From Candidatus Syntrophocurvum alkaliphilum (GTDB taxonomy: Bacteria > Bacillota > Syntrophomonadia > Syntrophomonadales > Syntrophomonadaceae): a DNA stretch of 64,000 nt. Made by a program: the position numbers and the translations under genes. The notes beneath the pieces are model-generated. The model saw nothing but the letters and a program-made list of their open reading frames with translations, did not search any database and was not told the DNA's origin. Below, piece after piece: positions 1-8,010 of the stretch (position 1 is the first letter of the stretch; the number at the start of each line of letters is the position of its first letter). The stretch spans positions 868,001 through 932,000 of the forward strand of contig NZ_CP046457.1 in the NCBI RefSeq assembly GCF_009734445.1, read 5' to 3'.

Positions 1-362
1 GGGTGTTCTCTCATTCGAACCTGTATCCAACAAGAGCCAAGTTCTAATGAGTGAGCAACCAATTGCATAATAATAGCTGTAATAGAACAATCCTCTATCC
101 AAACATCACACTTTTCAGGATCTGCAATTATAACAATTCCTAAAGGTGCTCCCGCTAAAAAACTAGAACTGTGTTCCCTACAATTTGATAGCTTTTCAAG
201 TAATTCTTTATCAGATACAACAATAAACTCCCATGGTCTCCTTGAACGTGAAGATGGGGAAAGCAAAGCACTTTTTAAAATTATGTCAAGCTTCTCCTTC
301 TCTACTTCTTTATCTGTATATTTTCTAATACTTCTTCTAGTTTTCAACAAGTCAAATAGCAT
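1..362 (-). CDS. Nitroreductase family protein, 3' part outside the window
   Basis: Only the first 120 or so codons are visible; the gene runs off the window start. The ATG at 362 is preceded by AAAGGAGG at good spacing. The N-terminus shows TRRSIRKYTD followed by SPSSRSRRPWEF, the FMN-binding signature of the nitroreductase superfamily (RRSIR and the SPSSxxxQPWxF type segment). Family members are FMN enzymes that reduce nitro compounds, quinones or enones with NAD(P)H, usually as cytoplasmic dimers. The substrate cannot be told from this fragment. Confidence 0.85.
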   Translation of the reverse strand, partial: MLFDLLKTRRSIRKYTDKEVEKEKLDIILKSALLSPSSRSRRPWEFIVVSDKELLEKLSNCREHSSSFLAGAPLGIVIIADPEKCDVWIEDCSITAIIMQLVAHSLELGSCWIQVRMREH

Positions 363-398
363 CAAAACAACCTCCTTTTTTCTTAGTCAAAAGGACAA

Positions 399-1313
399 TC
401 AGGCTTTAAATCCAAATTTTTTTGCAATCATTTCATAAGTCGGTACATTAACACCATATTGTTTTCCCAAAAGCACTACCTCAAAAATGAGACCTTGTAT
501 CTCGGAATTCTTACCTTGTTTTATATCTCTCTGCATCGAAGTAGTAGCTGTGGGTGATAAATTAGCGAGAATCTCCAGATTGGTTTCCACTATATCTACC
601 GTGAAATGTATGCCCATAGCTTTTGCCAGTGTATCAATCTCACGCATCAACGCAATAAAAGTATCTCTTACTTCCCCTTCCTGTTGTGCTGCTCCAGCAT
701 TAATATCATAATATATGCCACAGGCAGCCATAGGGGATACATAAGAGAATTTCTGGAGTGCATCTCTTTTAATATTATCAGATACAATGCCCATTATACC
801 ACTATCCTCCAGATCTTTAGCGACTTGTTCAAGGACAATTCGATACTCATCTGGTTTTCTCACACCATATACAATCCTAAATATATCTCCTAATTGAAGA
901 ATGGTACCAGGTTCTTTAATTTCTGCAGATACATAAATACATCCATCTGTCACTAATATATCCGGTAACAGTTCCTGCATCCTGCCCCCAGTACCATATA
1001 TATTTAGTACAGGAATTACAACAGTATCTTTATGAGCTACTCTTTTAATAAAGGGAATCGTTTCATCAATGGAATAACCTTTCACACAATTAAATATCAC
1101 ATCAGGTTGATCGTTATAATCAGCCATATTATAAGCTTTCATGGGAAAGACAGTATAATTCCCTTTACTTGTAGTCTCCATTTTTAAGCCATTTTTTTGA
1201 ATTGCCTCTAAATGTGCTCCTTTGTCAATTACTGTAACATCTTTACCTGCCTCTGCCATAAATGCCCCAATACTTCCACCTGTACCACCAGCTCCAATTA
1301 TTAAATATTTCAT
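399..1313 (-). CDS. Ketopantoate reductase (PanE/ApbA) family oxidoreductase
   Basis: The protein has 304 residues and starts MKYLIIGAGGTGGSIG, a Rossmann dinucleotide site with GAGGTGG at residues 7-13. The ATG at 1313 follows GGAGG with 7-base spacing, so the longer frame from 1370 is not used. A lysine in LQKFSYVSPM in the second half fits the catalytic lysine of the family. Ketopantoate reductases reduce 2-dehydropantoate to pantoate with NADPH in coenzyme A synthesis. Many clostridial members are paralogues acting on other 2-oxo acids, and no pan genes are adjacent, so the substrate is uncertain. The length is normal for the family. Confidence 0.85.
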   Translation of the reverse strand: MKYLIIGAGGTGGSIGAFMAEAGKDVTVIDKGAHLEAIQKNGLKMETTSKGNYTVFPMKAYNMADYNDQPDVIFNCVKGYSIDETIPFIKRVAHKDTVVIPVLNIYGTGGRMQELLPDILVTDGCIYVSAEIKEPGTILQLGDIFRIVYGVRKPDEYRIVLEQVAKDLEDSGIMGIVSDNIKRDALQKFSYVSPMAACGIYYDINAGAAQQEGEVRDTFIALMREIDTLAKAMGIHFTVDIVETNLEILANLSPTATTSMQRDIKQGKNSEIQGLIFEVVLLGKQYGVNVPTYEMIAKKFGFKA

Positions 1314-1522
1314 TTTATTACCTCCGCTATTTAAAAATAATTCACTTAAGCCAATTTTTCTGTGGCACATATTACAGTTTAATAATTATCTGGTACTAAT
1401 AATGTATTTTCCTTTTAATGTTATTTTACAATATTATATATAATTGCCCATTATCCTCTTTTGTTTCCTTCATTATTATAATTTTTTCCTGTAGCACAGA
1501 GGGTAGGACTGGGGATGCTTCT

Positions 1523-1697
1523 CCTGTCCTACACAGATTCGATATTAATATTATGGTTAAGGCAAGCTAACCTCCAGGATAAAAGTTTTTACGCATAGTT
1601 GCACGCAGCTCACCTCTTAAATCTAGATGAGTAATTGCTATCAATTCATTTGCCCGTTCTTTCCTTGTCCTATATTTTAAATCAGCAACACAGTATT
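1523..1697. repeat. Direct repeat copy 1 (CoA-transferase 3' end)
   Basis: This 175-bp stretch matches 4551-4725 in the same orientation with only five differences by direct comparison (about 97 percent). It includes the last codons of the CoA-transferase gene and its downstream sequence. The match ends abruptly at 1697, where the sequence turns into an unrelated small frame. The copies are offset by 3,028 bp and bracket the glycosyltransferase and DNRLRE genes. Confidence 0.93.
1567..1697 (-). pseudogene. Truncated 3' fragment of a CoA-transferase gene
   Basis: The minus strand encodes a C-terminus ending MRKNFYPGG, the same as the end of the intact CoA-transferase at 4595-5932 apart from a few changes (for example AITHLDL against AIAHPDL). 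Homology stops at about 1697 inside the YGVADLKY region. Only some 43 codons remain, with no upstream catalytic domain, so it is a non-functional leftover of a duplication. Confidence 0.9.
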
Positions 1698-1855
1698 GAA
1701 ACAAGCACATATGGACCTTTCTCTCCCGACAGTTCCAACGCCTTTCGTGTTTCTTCAAGCATGGTATCTATATCCCTTGGACTATTTGATGTCTCACTCC
1801 AGCTGTAACCTGATTTTTCTACTACTGCAATCCTGTATTTATCTATCATCCTCAT
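1682..1855 (-). pseudogene. Small truncated ORF fused to repeat copy 1
   Basis: The frame starts with ATG at 1855 (or 1849), overlaps the end of the glycosyltransferase gene, and encodes 57 residues beginning MRMIDKYRIAVVEKSG. It contains a segment GEKGPYVLVS, then runs into the duplicated CoA-transferase tail and stops after a few foreign residues. It looks like the N-terminal part of a gene cut off when the 175-bp repeat was created. I do not recognise the family. There is no convincing separate ribosome site. Confidence 0.4.
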
Positions 1856-3398
1856 CCATATTTGTTGGGATTAGGTCTACTTTTGAAATCCAAATACTGT
1901 CGTAATGAAAAATCGGTTTATAATGATTCCCCCACATTTGTAGGGTTTTTTTAACTATTTCTTCTAATTGATGATTACATTCTTGTGCATAGTGATGGGT
2001 GACATTTTTGTTATGTCTAATCTGATTGTAAAAGAGCTTATCAATCCAAATAAAATCAAATTTATCTATAAGCGATACCATTACAGCATAATCATCGGGT
2101 AAAAGTCTTTCGTTTTCAATTATATCTTTTGGCCAACCTCCTATATAATCTAAGGCTTCTTTTCTAAAAAATCGGGGACAATGTGTTTGCATCAAGGCTA
2201 ACATTTCATATTTATCTTTATATTGAATGCCTTTATATATAGGACCTTCGTGCAATATACCTTCTTTATCTATCCATATTTTGCGATTACCATAAGCTAA
2301 TGCAAAGTTATTAGCTAGTTTATCCATTTCCTTTACTAAAACTTCTAGAGTATCTGGCTCTACCCAGTCGTCACCATCTAATTCCATTACATATTGACCT
2401 AAAGCATATTGCAAACCAATATTTAAACATTCAACTTTACCGCGGTTTAAAGTTAGATGTACAGGAATTATTCTTGAATCATAAACGGCATTAATCTTTG
2501 TCCATGTATTATCAGTTGAGGCATCATCTATTATTATTAAATGAAAATTTGTATAGGTTTGATTTAAAACACTATATATAGTATTAGTTATGAATTTACT
2601 TACATTATATGCAGGTATAATTACCGAAACTTTTGGTATATCGCCACATTTTTTTCGATGATATACACTTGCATACGCACTTTTCATAGAGATTTTTTCT
2701 TCTTTATTTTTGTATGTTACAGAATACTCATTATTTATTCGATATTCCATAAGTATTTCTTCAATAAACACCTTATCTCCAACTTCTAGTAATCTCATCC
2801 AAAATTCATAGTCTTCTACATTCTCAAACCTACTATCATAATTACCTGCTTTATCATATGCATCTTTTTTAAACAAAAATGATGCACCGATAAAACAATT
2901 TTGGACAATTTGATCTTTTGGCCTATTCATAAACTTAACCATAAATTCTTGGTCTTGATTTAATTGTTTTCCTTGTTCATTAATTATCTCAAATAACGAA
3001 TATGCTAAAACAATATTCTCATTTTTTTGTTCTAAATGCCTAACTAAAGTTGATAAAAAGTATGGATAGTGTTTATTGTCACTTGATATCTATGTGAGGT
3101 AGTCACAATTGGAAAGACATGAGAAGCCTTCATTTAATGAATAAGCTATTCCTTTATTAGTAGATCGTTCTAAAATTTTAAAAGGCTTTGGGAATTTTCT
3201 TAAAGCATTAAATAAAGCCTGTTTAGTACTTTTATTAGCTCCATCAATTACTATAACTAATTCAAAATTATTATAATCCTGAAGCTTCATTGAATAAATA
3301 CATTCATATACGTATTCCGGTTTTTGGTCATATATTGGCAAAACAACTCCAACCTTTTTTATCTTATCGTGGATTAACAAATCAATCACCCCGGACAC
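1839..3398 (-). pseudogene. Tandem GT2 glycosyltransferase with an in-frame amber codon
   Basis: Two open segments, 3093-3398 and 1839-3089, lie in the same frame and are separated only by TAG at 3090-3092. Together they give about 519 codons: a first family-2 glycosyltransferase domain (VGVVLPIYDQ, LVIVIDGA, then SSDN after the stop) and a second one (VSVIIPAYNV, IIIDDAS, ELDGDDW). In this family the residue after DYLT is normally Trp, so TGG to TAG is the likely change. GT2 enzymes move sugars from nucleotide sugars to surface glycans or proteins. The best start may be TTG at 3380 behind GGGGTGAT. A second-domain fragment could still be made from an internal start, but the full enzyme cannot be made without readthrough. 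Confidence 0.85.
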
Positions 3399-3512
3399 TT
3401 TTATAATAATTTATGAGTTTTACAGATATTAAGTGTATAAATTATGAACATTTATTAGTCACAAACCATGTACTTAACACATTTAATATATAAAAAGTAC
3501 TGGGGGGATTAT

Positions 3513-4115
3513 ATGCAAAACGCTACTGCTTCCATAACTTTTCGGCCATCTCAAGATGCCTATATTACTCAGTTTTATCCTGAAATAAATTTTGGAAATG
3601 AACCATATTTATACACTGGACCTTATCAAGATTTAAATGATTGTTATAGGTGTTTACTTAAATTTGACATGACAAATGTAGGCTCAAATTATTTACCACC
3701 TAATAGTACCATTTGTTCTGCCTACCTAATACTAAAGATTTATCGCAATGAATTACCTTATGAAATACCATTATATGCTTATCGTATTTATGAGCAGTGG
3801 GATGAAGCCAATATTATGTGGGCAAATCAACGCGAAAAGTCCATAGAATTCTATGGTAAATCTTTGATAACTCCAGAAAATAATGATTATATTACAATTA
3901 ATATTACAGATCTTGTTAAAGGGTGGTATACAGGATGGTATGTTAATAATGGCTTAATATTATCATTTGAGGAAAGTGTAAAAGGGTTAATTGGGTTTTA
4001 TAGTAAGGAGTGTCCTAATACGAAATATTGGCCTAAGTTATTAGTTTATTACTATCAGAATTGTTGCATAACAAATTCTAATAAAACCTGTTATCCTGGT
4101 ATAGTTTTAGAGTAA
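3513..4115 (+). CDS. DNRLRE domain-containing protein
   Basis: The protein has 200 residues from the ATG at 3513, which follows a GGGGGG ribosome site; the longer frame from 3468 has none. The N-terminus has the pattern ITFRPSQDAYI, then INFGNEPYLYTG and CLLKFDM, and later ITDLVKGWYTG. This is the usual layout of the DNRLRE beta-sandwich domain found in clostridial and bacillar surface or spore proteins. No signal peptide is visible. It is divergent from the broken glycosyltransferase, which suggests a shared surface or spore-coat role (inference). The C-terminus has several cysteines (QNCCITNSNKTC). Confidence 0.75.
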   Translation: MQNATASITFRPSQDAYITQFYPEINFGNEPYLYTGPYQDLNDCYRCLLKFDMTNVGSNYLPPNSTICSAYLILKIYRNELPYEIPLYAYRIYEQWDEANIMWANQREKSIEFYGKSLITPENNDYITINITDLVKGWYTGWYVNNGLILSFEESVKGLIGFYSKECPNTKYWPKLLVYYYQNCCITNSNKTCYPGIVLE

Positions 4116-4176
4116 ATTAAAAAATAAAATATATTATTAGCAATACTAATAAGTTTATTAAAATGCTATTTAGCTA

Positions 4177-4343
4177 AGAACAGAGAACCGTCAGTGGGTG
4201 TGAAAACTATTTTCCGATGCATATTTATTTAAATTAGCGCATATTATGCATTTGCACTTTCATTTTTCAGGCTAACATAAATGTCGCTTGTATAATTATG
4301 CAATACCCAAAGGGTTTTCACACAGTCTGCCGTCCCCTGTTCT
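4177..4343. repeat. REPIN/MITE-like element with REP-type inverted ends
   Basis: The left arm (4177-4207) begins AGAACAGAGAACCGTC and ends GTGTGAAAAC. The right arm (4314-4343) is its imperfect inverted copy, ending CCGTCCCCTGTTCT. The 106-bp centre is AT-rich and non-coding. The arm consensus AACAGGGGAC matches the small palindrome at 7015-7039 and the hairpins next to the 175-bp repeats. Such paired REP sequences are usually moved by REP-associated tyrosine transposases; none is encoded in this window. Confidence 0.75.
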
Positions 4344-4359
4344 GTTCTAAAATATAAAA

Positions 4360-4392
4360 AATGACTGCTCTATGATTTAGAGGACAGTCATT
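4360..4392. terminator. Bidirectional rho-independent terminator
   Basis: AATGACTG (4360-4367) pairs with CAGTCATT (4385-4392), and CTCTA pairs with TAGAG inside, giving a long interrupted stem. A-rich sequence lies on the left and T-rich on the right, so it can act in both directions between the converging DNRLRE and CoA-transferase genes. Confidence 0.75.
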
Positions 4393-4550
4393 AATTATTT
4401 ATTAAAAAGCTAGTATTGTTCTATACTCAAATAAACATACCACTATGCTTTCAACAAACTTTAAAACTTGTTGAAATGAAGCTTATCGTAAAGTAAATCA
4501 CTTTCATCATATGGTTTATTATGTTCTGCAGGGTAACAGGAGAAACATCC

Positions 4551-4725
4551 CCTGTCCTACACAGATTTGATATTAATATTATGGTTAAGGCAAGCTAACC
4601 TCCAGGATAAAAGTTTTTACGCATAGTTGCACGCAGCTCACCTCTTAAATCTGGATGAGCAATTGCTATCAATTCATTTGCCCGTTCTTTCCTTGTCTTA
4701 TATTTTAAATCAGCAACACCGTATT
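4551..4725. repeat. Direct repeat copy 2 (intact CoA-transferase 3' end)
   Basis: This is the partner of 1523-1697, five differences in 175 bp. This copy is continuous with the intact CoA-transferase gene and is therefore probably the source. The hairpin GTAACAGG...CCTGTCCTAC sits at its outer edge and resembles the REP motif seen elsewhere in the window. Confidence 0.93.
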
Positions 4726-5932
4726 CAGTAATGACATATTGTGCATAGGTTCTGGGTACTGTTACCGGACTTCCAGTCGGTAACTCAGGTACTATTGAAG
4801 ATACAAGACTACCATCTTTCATCTTTCTAGCTGAATTCAATAATGTAATTCCTTTACCGCCTTTAGCCCAATAGGAACCAATCATAAAGTCCAATTGTCC
4901 ACCAGATCCACTTATTTGTTGATGTTCTATTCCCTCTGCGTTGATTTGCCCACTTAAATCAACCATTAGGGCCATATTCATTGTAACCATATTCGGATGT
5001 TGAGCAACTATAGCAGGATTGTTTGTATACGATGCAGGGTAAAATTCACAAGACGGATTTTCACTAACATAGTCATACATATCTTTATCTCCCATACAAA
5101 ACGTAGCAACTGTTACTCCTTTATGTATTGGTTTTCTTTTGTTAGTTACAATACCCTTTTCTACTAACTTTTGCAATCCTATAGGAAACATTTCAGTTAT
5201 AACTCCTAAGTCATGTTTTCCTTCTAAGCCACTAACTACCGCCTCTGGTATACCACCTATTCCCATTTGTATTGTATCTCCATCGTTAATTAACTCTAAA
5301 ACATATTGGGCAATTGTTTTTTCAATATCTGTTGGCTCTCCCCGACCGAAAGATGGAATTATGGTTGAATTTTCTACGAAATAATCAAACTCAGAAATAT
5401 GCATCCAGTTATCTCCGTAAATAATTGGCATTTGTTCATTAACTTCAGCGATTGTTACACGCTGTTTCCCAGATTCCCTACCTTGTCTTATTGCTTCCAT
5501 GGTATAAAAATTTGTTAATCCCAAATTAACATAACCATGCTTATTAGGTGGTGTTACCATAGTTATAAATACATCTGACTTTTCCGAGTATTTGTAAGCT
5601 AAATCAAGAGTGGTACTCGGGTAAAAATCTGCCTGTCTAGTTTTTCCCATATTTCTTATAGTAGCTACTCCAAAAGTTGGAGCATAGTTAATATGTCCAT
5701 CAATTTTTCTCATATATTGCGGGTCATAAAGTTTGGAAGGACGTAGTTGTACTGAATCACTAATTCTAACCTCTCGTAGTTCTTCGTAACGTTCCAAAAT
5801 TGCATCATACATATCTGCGGAACACGCTCCAGCTGCCAATCCTACTCCAACGAAATCCCCAGATTCTATTGTGGCTGCTGCTTCTTGTAAAGAGACTGAC
5901 TTTTTATTATATTCCTGCTTCCAATTCGACAT
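4595..5932 (-). CDS. Acetyl-CoA hydrolase/transferase family, 4-hydroxybutyrate or butyrate CoA-transferase type
   Basis: The protein has 445 residues, the usual length. ATG at 5932 follows AAGGAGGA. The N-terminal half carries the substrate-binding fold and the C-terminal half has GIGGIP (224-229) and ITEMF with Glu 247, the position of the catalytic glutamate that forms the glutamyl-CoA intermediate in AbfT-type enzymes. The C-terminus has YGVADLKYKTRKERA, typical of this family. It swaps CoA between acyl-CoA and acetate, for example 4-hydroxybutyryl-CoA or butyryl-CoA with acetate, in fermentation. The exact acyl substrate cannot be fixed by eye. It stands alone, with no butyrate pathway genes next to it. 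Confidence 0.9.
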   Translation of the reverse strand: MSNWKQEYNKKSVSLQEAAATIESGDFVGVGLAAGACSADMYDAILERYEELREVRISDSVQLRPSKLYDPQYMRKIDGHINYAPTFGVATIRNMGKTRQADFYPSTTLDLAYKYSEKSDVFITMVTPPNKHGYVNLGLTNFYTMEAIRQGRESGKQRVTIAEVNEQMPIIYGDNWMHISEFDYFVENSTIIPSFGRGEPTDIEKTIAQYVLELINDGDTIQMGIGGIPEAVVSGLEGKHDLGVITEMFPIGLQKLVEKGIVTNKRKPIHKGVTVATFCMGDKDMYDYVSENPSCEFYPASYTNNPAIVAQHPNMVTMNMALMVDLSGQINAEGIEHQQISGSGGQLDFMIGSYWAKGGKGITLLNSARKMKDGSLVSSIVPELPTGSPVTVPRTYAQYVITEYGVADLKYKTRKERANELIAIAHPDLRGELRATMRKNFYPGG

Positions 5933-6297
5933 ATCTTATCCTCCTTATATGTAATGTTAGCAAATCGAACAACTCTTTTTGCCATTAATTAACAACGATT
6001 AAATTATTGAATGCTTTTAATGACAATTAACCCGATATTTCTTTTTAGTTATTCATTTAATCTAACAATAATACAAAATTCATTTTCTGCAAAGTTATTA
6101 GTACTATTTTTTGCAAAAATAATATTATTAAATCTTTATATTCCATCTTACTTTAAACATATTTTTATTTAGAATAAACGCATTTACTTATCATCACTAA
6201 AACCGCAATGCCTCGACCAACTATTTTAAACCCCTTCGTTTGTTCCTTGATATTTAATAAGCTATTAATGATAAAAATTAGGAACAATGAAAACAAC
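5933..6297. other. Non-coding gap upstream of the CoA-transferase
   Basis: This stretch is very AT-rich. I see no gene, RNA or repeat with support. It must contain the CoA-transferase promoter, but no clear -35/-10 pair stands out. Confidence 0.6.
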
Positions 6298-6981
6298 TTA
6301 TGATATTGAATCATTTTCTGCAATTTGACTAATTATAGATGAATTGTAGATATAGGCACCACTTTTTTCTTTTTTAGCTACTTTATACATTGTACAGGCA
6401 ACCTTTTTACCCTCTATGGGTTTGTATGATTTCATTGGCCCTTTAAATATAAAAGGTATAAATCTTGTAATTTTAGCTGCTGTATATTCACCTAATCTTA
6501 ACTCGTTTCTATCACCTAAAAGTAGAGATGGTCTAAAAATTTGTAGCCCATTTAATTCTAAGCTACATAGGGCTTCTTCAAGTTGTCCTTTTACGCTATT
6601 ATAAAATATCATTGAATTAGCATTTGCACCGATAGTTGTCACAACCAAAAACTGTGATACTCCTTTATTTTTTGCCCATCTTGCTAATGCAAGTGGATAA
6701 TGTAAGTCAACCTTTGTAAAAGCATCTTTAGATTTTGCCTTTTTCATAGTAGTTCCTAAGCAACAATAAACATGATCAACTTTATTATCTATTTTATAAG
6801 ATTCTATTTCTTCAAAATCAATTACTTTCTCCTCTAATTTTTTATTAGAAATGTTAGTGTGTTGCCTAACCCAGATAATCACCTTGTTATATTCATTTGA
6901 TTGTAAAAGTATTATTAAAAGTTCACTCCCCACTAATCCTGTTGCACCAACTATTAATGCAGTTTTGCCTTCATTGCTAAT
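6298..6981 (-). CDS. HTATIP2/TIP30-like NAD(P)-binding oxidoreductase
   Basis: This is an atypical short-chain dehydrogenase/epimerase fold protein of about 227 residues. TALIVGATGLVG gives the GxxGxxG nucleotide site, and YNSVKGQLEE gives the YxxxK pair expected in the active site. FRPSLLLGDR and AAKITRFIPF match the TIP30-like subfamily, whose substrates are mostly unknown. No AUG is in frame near the start. The only strong ribosome site, GGAGG at 6990-6994, is 8 bases before ATT at 6979-6981. A TTG at 6994-6996 overlaps the ribosome site and is less likely. The start is therefore placed at the AUU codon with caution. Confidence 0.8.
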   Translation of the reverse strand: MSNEGKTALIVGATGLVGSELLIILLQSNEYNKVIIWVRQHTNISNKKLEEKVIDFEEIESYKIDNKVDHVYCCLGTTMKKAKSKDAFTKVDLHYPLALARWAKNKGVSQFLVVTTIGANANSMIFYNSVKGQLEEALCSLELNGLQIFRPSLLLGDRNELRLGEYTAAKITRFIPFIFKGPMKSYKPIEGKKVACTMYKVAKKEKSGAYIYNSSIISQIAENDSIS

Positions 6982-7014
6982 ACTTTTCACCTCCAAAATT
7001 GTTTAAAAAAAAGT

Positions 7015-7039
7015 AGAACAGGGGACCGTCCCCTGTTCT
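7015..7039. repeat. REP-like palindrome
   Basis: AGAACAGGGGA and TCCCCTGTTCT flank a 3-base centre, an almost perfect 25-bp palindrome. It shares the AACAGGGGAC core with the ends of the 4177-4343 element. It lies in the gap upstream of the HTATIP2-like gene. Confidence 0.75.
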
Positions 7040-7374
7040 ATCCTATTCTACTAAGCCTAGATATAGCCTATCCCCTCTCTATCAACACGACACACTCGAC
7101 GTGTGATTTGATAAAAAAATGATACAAAAACGCGTCACTGTGGGATTTTGCGTAAATATATACCCACCAAAGATGTTTTTTCCTATGGGGGTTCCGTTAA
7201 CTAGCATAATAAAAACAGTAAGCGGCATTTGTTAATTGTATTATGGCAAAACTGATTCTTAAAATCTTTAATATAACCCATTATTTAATACTAATTAAGT
7301 GTTTTGCTCAATTGCGTGATACTTAGCAAGCGAACCCTTGCGCTTATAAAATATAACAGCATACCCCCATTTTT
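7040..7374. other. Non-coding gap between host genes and the defence-like island
   Basis: Apart from the REP palindrome at its right end I find no coding frame with a ribosome site, no tRNA and no clear hairpin terminator. A small ACACACTCGACGTGTG partial palindrome occurs near 7085-7105. It marks the change from host metabolic genes to the island. Confidence 0.5.
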
Positions 7375-7884
7375 TTAGTAATCCTTTAGATATGAAAGCA
7401 ATAATTCTTCTAGCCACTTGGGTATAAACTCAACACTTTTTCGCTTTAAGATTTTACCTAATATTTCAGCTCCATCTTCTTCTTTAAAGAACCTATTTCT
7501 AACATAACAATCGTTACTACAAAATTTACTGTTATTGCTTTGCGATATATATTGTTTTCTACAGTATTGACACCATAATTTATATACTTTTCGATTATTC
7601 TTTTCCCAATCTCTTTTGCAATCAATGGAACAGTATTTTTTCTTTTTACCTCTTTTAGATTGGACCAGTTTTGAATCACATTGCAAACAGTATACATATG
7701 TCTTTTCATTTATCAAATTCAAATTATGTTGTTCTGCCAAGTCAGCTCCAAAGCCATTTATTCCATTCCTTTTACAATAACCTCTGACAACATCACGTGA
7801 TAAACAAAGATTTGCCGCTATTTTTTTGTATCCTTGACCTTGGTTTCGCATAACCCTGATTTGATATTTTTGTTCTTCTGTCAT
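7375..7884 (-). CDS. HTH plus double zinc-ribbon protein, paralogue of a prophage protein
   Basis: The protein has 169 residues from ATG 7884, which follows AGGAGT by 10 bases; the upstream in-frame ATG lacks a ribosome site. Residues 1-40 form a helix-turn-helix (YKKIAANLCLSRDVVRGYCK). Two Cys pairs follow: YCLQCDSK with KYCSIDCKRDW, and WCQYCRKQY with KFCSNDCYVRNRF. The prophage protein at 49717-50172 has the same HTH, spacing and Cys motifs, so both belong to one family seen in Firmicutes phages. It probably binds DNA and may regulate transcription. Here it lies 127 bp downstream of mcrC, apparently a stray phage-derived gene. Confidence 0.7.
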   Translation of the reverse strand: MTEEQKYQIRVMRNQGQGYKKIAANLCLSRDVVRGYCKRNGINGFGADLAEQHNLNLINEKTYVYCLQCDSKLVQSKRGKKKKYCSIDCKRDWEKNNRKVYKLWCQYCRKQYISQSNNSKFCSNDCYVRNRFFKEEDGAEILGKILKRKSVEFIPKWLEELLLSYLKDY

Positions 7885-8010
7885 TATCACATCAACTCCT
7901 TGACTCGTATTCATCGCTTCATAATAATTACTTGTCAAGGAGTTTAATGAGCAATACTTATTAAATTAAAATTATTACTATATAACTAGATATTGCTTTT
8001 TGCCTTGTAT

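Noticed and set aside
3090-3092. Recoded amber codon (pyrrolysine or suppressor tRNA)
   Set aside because: Only one gene shows it, the residue expected is Trp, and no pyl genes or suppressor tRNA are visible. A plain nonsense change is simpler.
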